Origin: Cohnella silvisoli
GTDB lineage: Bacteria; Bacillota; Bacilli; Paenibacillales; Paenibacillaceae
Length of the DNA: 44,043 bases
Direction: 5' to 3'
NCBI RefSeq assembly: GCF_021190915.1
Contig: NZ_JAIOAP010000030.1
Span: 1 to 44,043 of the forward strand
In this document: piece after piece, positions 42,450-44,043 of the stretch
Numbering within the stretch: position 1 is the first letter of the stretch
Layout of the letters: every line of letters begins with the position of its first letter
Position numbers and translations under genes: made by a program
Notes under the pieces: model-generated
Databases searched by the model: none
What the model saw: the letters and a program-made list of their open reading frames with translations, nothing else
What the model was told of the DNA's origin: nothing

Positions 42450-43874
42450 ATGTCTGCACAGCAAGTTTTGGATTTGATCAAGGAAAAGAACATCGAGTTC
42501 GTTGATTTCCGTTTTATCGACCTTGCAGGTCGCGCTCATCACATTACTTTACCGGCTACCGAAGTCGAAGCGGAAACGTTCGTTAACGGGGTAGCATTCG
42601 ACGGTTCATCCATCCACGGTTTCCGTGGTATCGAAGAATCCGATATGGTTATGATGCCGGATACGGATTCCGTATACGTGGATCCTTTCACAGCTCACTC
42701 GACATTAATCGTAATCTGCAACATCCATACGCCTGACGGCCAACGTTATGAGCGCGATCCTCGCTCTATCGCTCATAAAGCCGAAGAATACTTGCAAAAG
42801 TCCGGCGTAGGTACGACTGCATTTTTCGCGCCGGAATCCGAATTCTTCATCTTCGACGATGTTCGTTATGAGTCCACAATGAACTCTTCCTCTTTCTTCG
42901 TAGATTCCGAAGAAGCGGCTTGGAACACGAACCGCAAAGAAGAAGGCGGCAACCTTGGCTTCAAAGTCGGCGTCAAAGGCGGTTATGTACCGGTTGCTCC
43001 CGTTGATTCCCAACAAGACATCCGCAGCGAAATGGTTCGCCTCATGCAAGAAGCGGGCCTTCGCATCGAGCGTCATCACCACGAGGTGGCGACTGCAGGC
43101 CAAGCGGAAATTAACTTCCGTTTCGATACGCTTACGACTACCGCTGACAACCTGATGAAATATAAATACATCGTGCACAACGTAGCCCGCCAATACGGCA
43201 AAGTGGCAACGTTCATGCCTAAGCCGCTTTTCGGCGATAACGGCAGCGGTATGCACGTTCACCAATCGATCTTCAACGACGGCACTCCTTTGTTCTATGA
43301 AAAAGGCGGATATGCCAACCTGAGCGAGATGGCGCTGCACTATATCGGCGGTATCCTGCACCATGCTCCAGCGTTGATCGCTCTTACGAACCCGTCCACG
43401 AACTCGTTCAAACGTCTCGTGCCTGGTTACGAAGCGCCGGTTAACTTGGTTTACTCCAAAGGCAACCGTTCCGCGGCAGTACGCATTCCGGTAGCAGCGG
43501 TTACGCCTAAAGGCTGCCGCATCGAGTTCCGTACGCCGGATTCCACGGCTAACCCGTACCTTGCTTTCGCAGCGATGCTGATGGCGGGTCTGGACGGAAT
43601 CAAACGCAAAATCGATCCATCCGCTCTTGGTTATGGTCCTTTCGACACGAACATCTACGAGCTGTCCGACGAGCAGAAGAAAGAAATCCGCAGCGTTCCG
43701 GGAACTTTGGACGAAGCGCTTGACGCTCTGGAAGCCGATTCCGAATTCTTGACCGAAGGCGGCGTATTCACGAAAGAATTCATCGAGAACTACGTTAGCG
43801 TTAAACGCGGCGAAGCTAAAGCGGTCGCTATCCGCATTCATCCTTATGAGTATGGCCTCTACTTCGACTGCTAA
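42450..43874 (+). CDS. glnA: Glutamine synthetase type I, long (GSI-beta-like) form
   Basis: Enzyme of 474 residues that makes glutamine from glutamate and ammonia. Beta-grasp domain 1-100 (FDGSSIHGF near 50), catalytic motifs FAPESEFFIF, GQAEINFRF, NGSGMHVHQS, NPSTNSFKRLVPGYEAPV and RIEFRTPDS. It has the insert after about residue 150 (AAWNTNRKEEGGNLGF) and length of the GSI-beta class, not the 444-residue GSI-alpha form usual in Bacillus. The tyrosine matching E. coli Tyr397 is Y403, but its surroundings read NIYELSDEQ rather than NLYDLPPEE. ATG at 42450 follows GGGGAGG. No glnR gene is adjacent. Confidence 0.96.
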   Translation: MSAQQVLDLIKEKNIEFVDFRFIDLAGRAHHITLPATEVEAETFVNGVAFDGSSIHGFRGIEESDMVMMPDTDSVYVDPFTAHSTLIVICNIHTPDGQRYERDPRSIAHKAEEYLQKSGVGTTAFFAPESEFFIFDDVRYESTMNSSSFFVDSEEAAWNTNRKEEGGNLGFKVGVKGGYVPVAPVDSQQDIRSEMVRLMQEAGLRIERHHHEVATAGQAEINFRFDTLTTTADNLMKYKYIVHNVARQYGKVATFMPKPLFGDNGSGMHVHQSIFNDGTPLFYEKGGYANLSEMALHYIGGILHHAPALIALTNPSTNSFKRLVPGYEAPVNLVYSKGNRSAAVRIPVAAVTPKGCRIEFRTPDSTANPYLAFAAMLMAGLDGIKRKIDPSALGYGPFDTNIYELSDEQKKEIRSVPGTLDEALDALEADSEFLTEGGVFTKEFIENYVSVKRGEAKAVAIRIHPYEYGLYFDC

Positions 43875-43891
43875 TCGGTTAAAACTTAAAG

Positions 43892-43917
43892 AGCTCCCTT
43901 CGTGGGAGCTTTTTTTA
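43892..43917 (+). terminator. glnA terminator
   Basis: AGCTCCC (43892-43898) pairs with GGGAGCT (43904-43910) across a TTCGT loop and is followed by seven T. Nothing recognisable lies between here and the window end. Confidence 0.9.
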
Positions 43918-44043
43918 CATATAAGAAAGTATAAAATCAGTACCCTATTTCAACATATAAGACTTACATGCCGCTACGCGGCACCACTGATGAATGAAAA
44001 TATTGTCCATACTGGTTACTGGGGCTGGCGAAGGTAGGTCGTC

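Noticed and set aside
42705..43841. A 378-codon open frame on the minus strand opposite glnA
   Set aside because: It lies wholly inside glnA, whose conserved motifs are unmistakable, and it has no family resemblance. Such long antisense frames are common in codon-biased genes.
43918..44043. Possible start of another gene or RNA at the right edge
   Set aside because: Only short frames and a small GCCGC/GCGGC inverted repeat near 43969-43982 are visible; nothing can be supported before the window ends.

Overview
The window is a stretch of chromosome from a spore-forming, Gram-positive bacterium of the Paenibacillaceae (Paenibacillus/Cohnella type). The evidence is a SAM (S-box) riboswitch, a threonine T-box, ytxC next to thrS, a gamma-type spore-protein gene, liaFSR, a GlpP antitermination system, TnrA/GlnR-type operators, S-layer-homology (SLH) anchoring, and menaquinone synthesis by the futalosine route (mqnC). 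Most of it is ordinary core genome of roughly even base composition. The block at about 24.3-37.0 kb is more AT-rich and looks accessory.

Layout. 1-120: 5' end of a probable transposase gene and the repeated terminus of its insertion sequence. 143-3768: S-box-controlled methionine operon (metA, metI, patB-like) for transsulfuration through O-acetylhomoserine. 3847-7621: an EAL protein, mqnC, and a convergent membrane diguanylate cyclase. 7739-10993: ytxC-like gene, T-box leader and thrS. 11119-13849: sigma factor, a 43-residue gamma-type SASP missed by size cut-offs, a soluble chemoreceptor-like protein with a C-terminal Cache-like domain, and a small coiled-coil protein. 13919-15313: ammonium transporter with a TnrA/GlnR-type box at activator distance. 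15472-18663: liaFSR then a yugN-family gene. 18834-22637: HtrA-type protease followed by a two-component pair. 22810-24287: ispH and a DUF2062 membrane protein.

24288-37057 is the least conventional part. A long AT-rich leader precedes a 2638-residue exported protein with Ig-like, lamin-tail-like, OB-fold-like, PHP phosphoesterase and glutaminase-like domains, a recent internal duplication and three SLH domains. Next come four tightly packed membrane-protein genes: an HupE/UreJ-like protein with an EF-hand-like loop, a YcgR-type permease with a CxC motif and His-rich loop, a YcgQ/TIGR03943 protein with a His-rich loop, and a membrane protein with a C-terminal cupredoxin-like domain. I read them as an uncharacterised metal-handling module (inference).

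37071-43917 returns to core metabolism. It holds DAHP synthase with an unusual 8-bp-phased repeat in its leader; glpP-glpK and glpD, each behind a matching GlpP-type antiterminator leader, so glpP probably controls itself; and a glutamine synthetase of the long GSI-beta type with its own TnrA/GlnR-type box. All calls come from reading the sequence by eye. No database search was run, so family names rest on remembered motifs and are graded by confidence.
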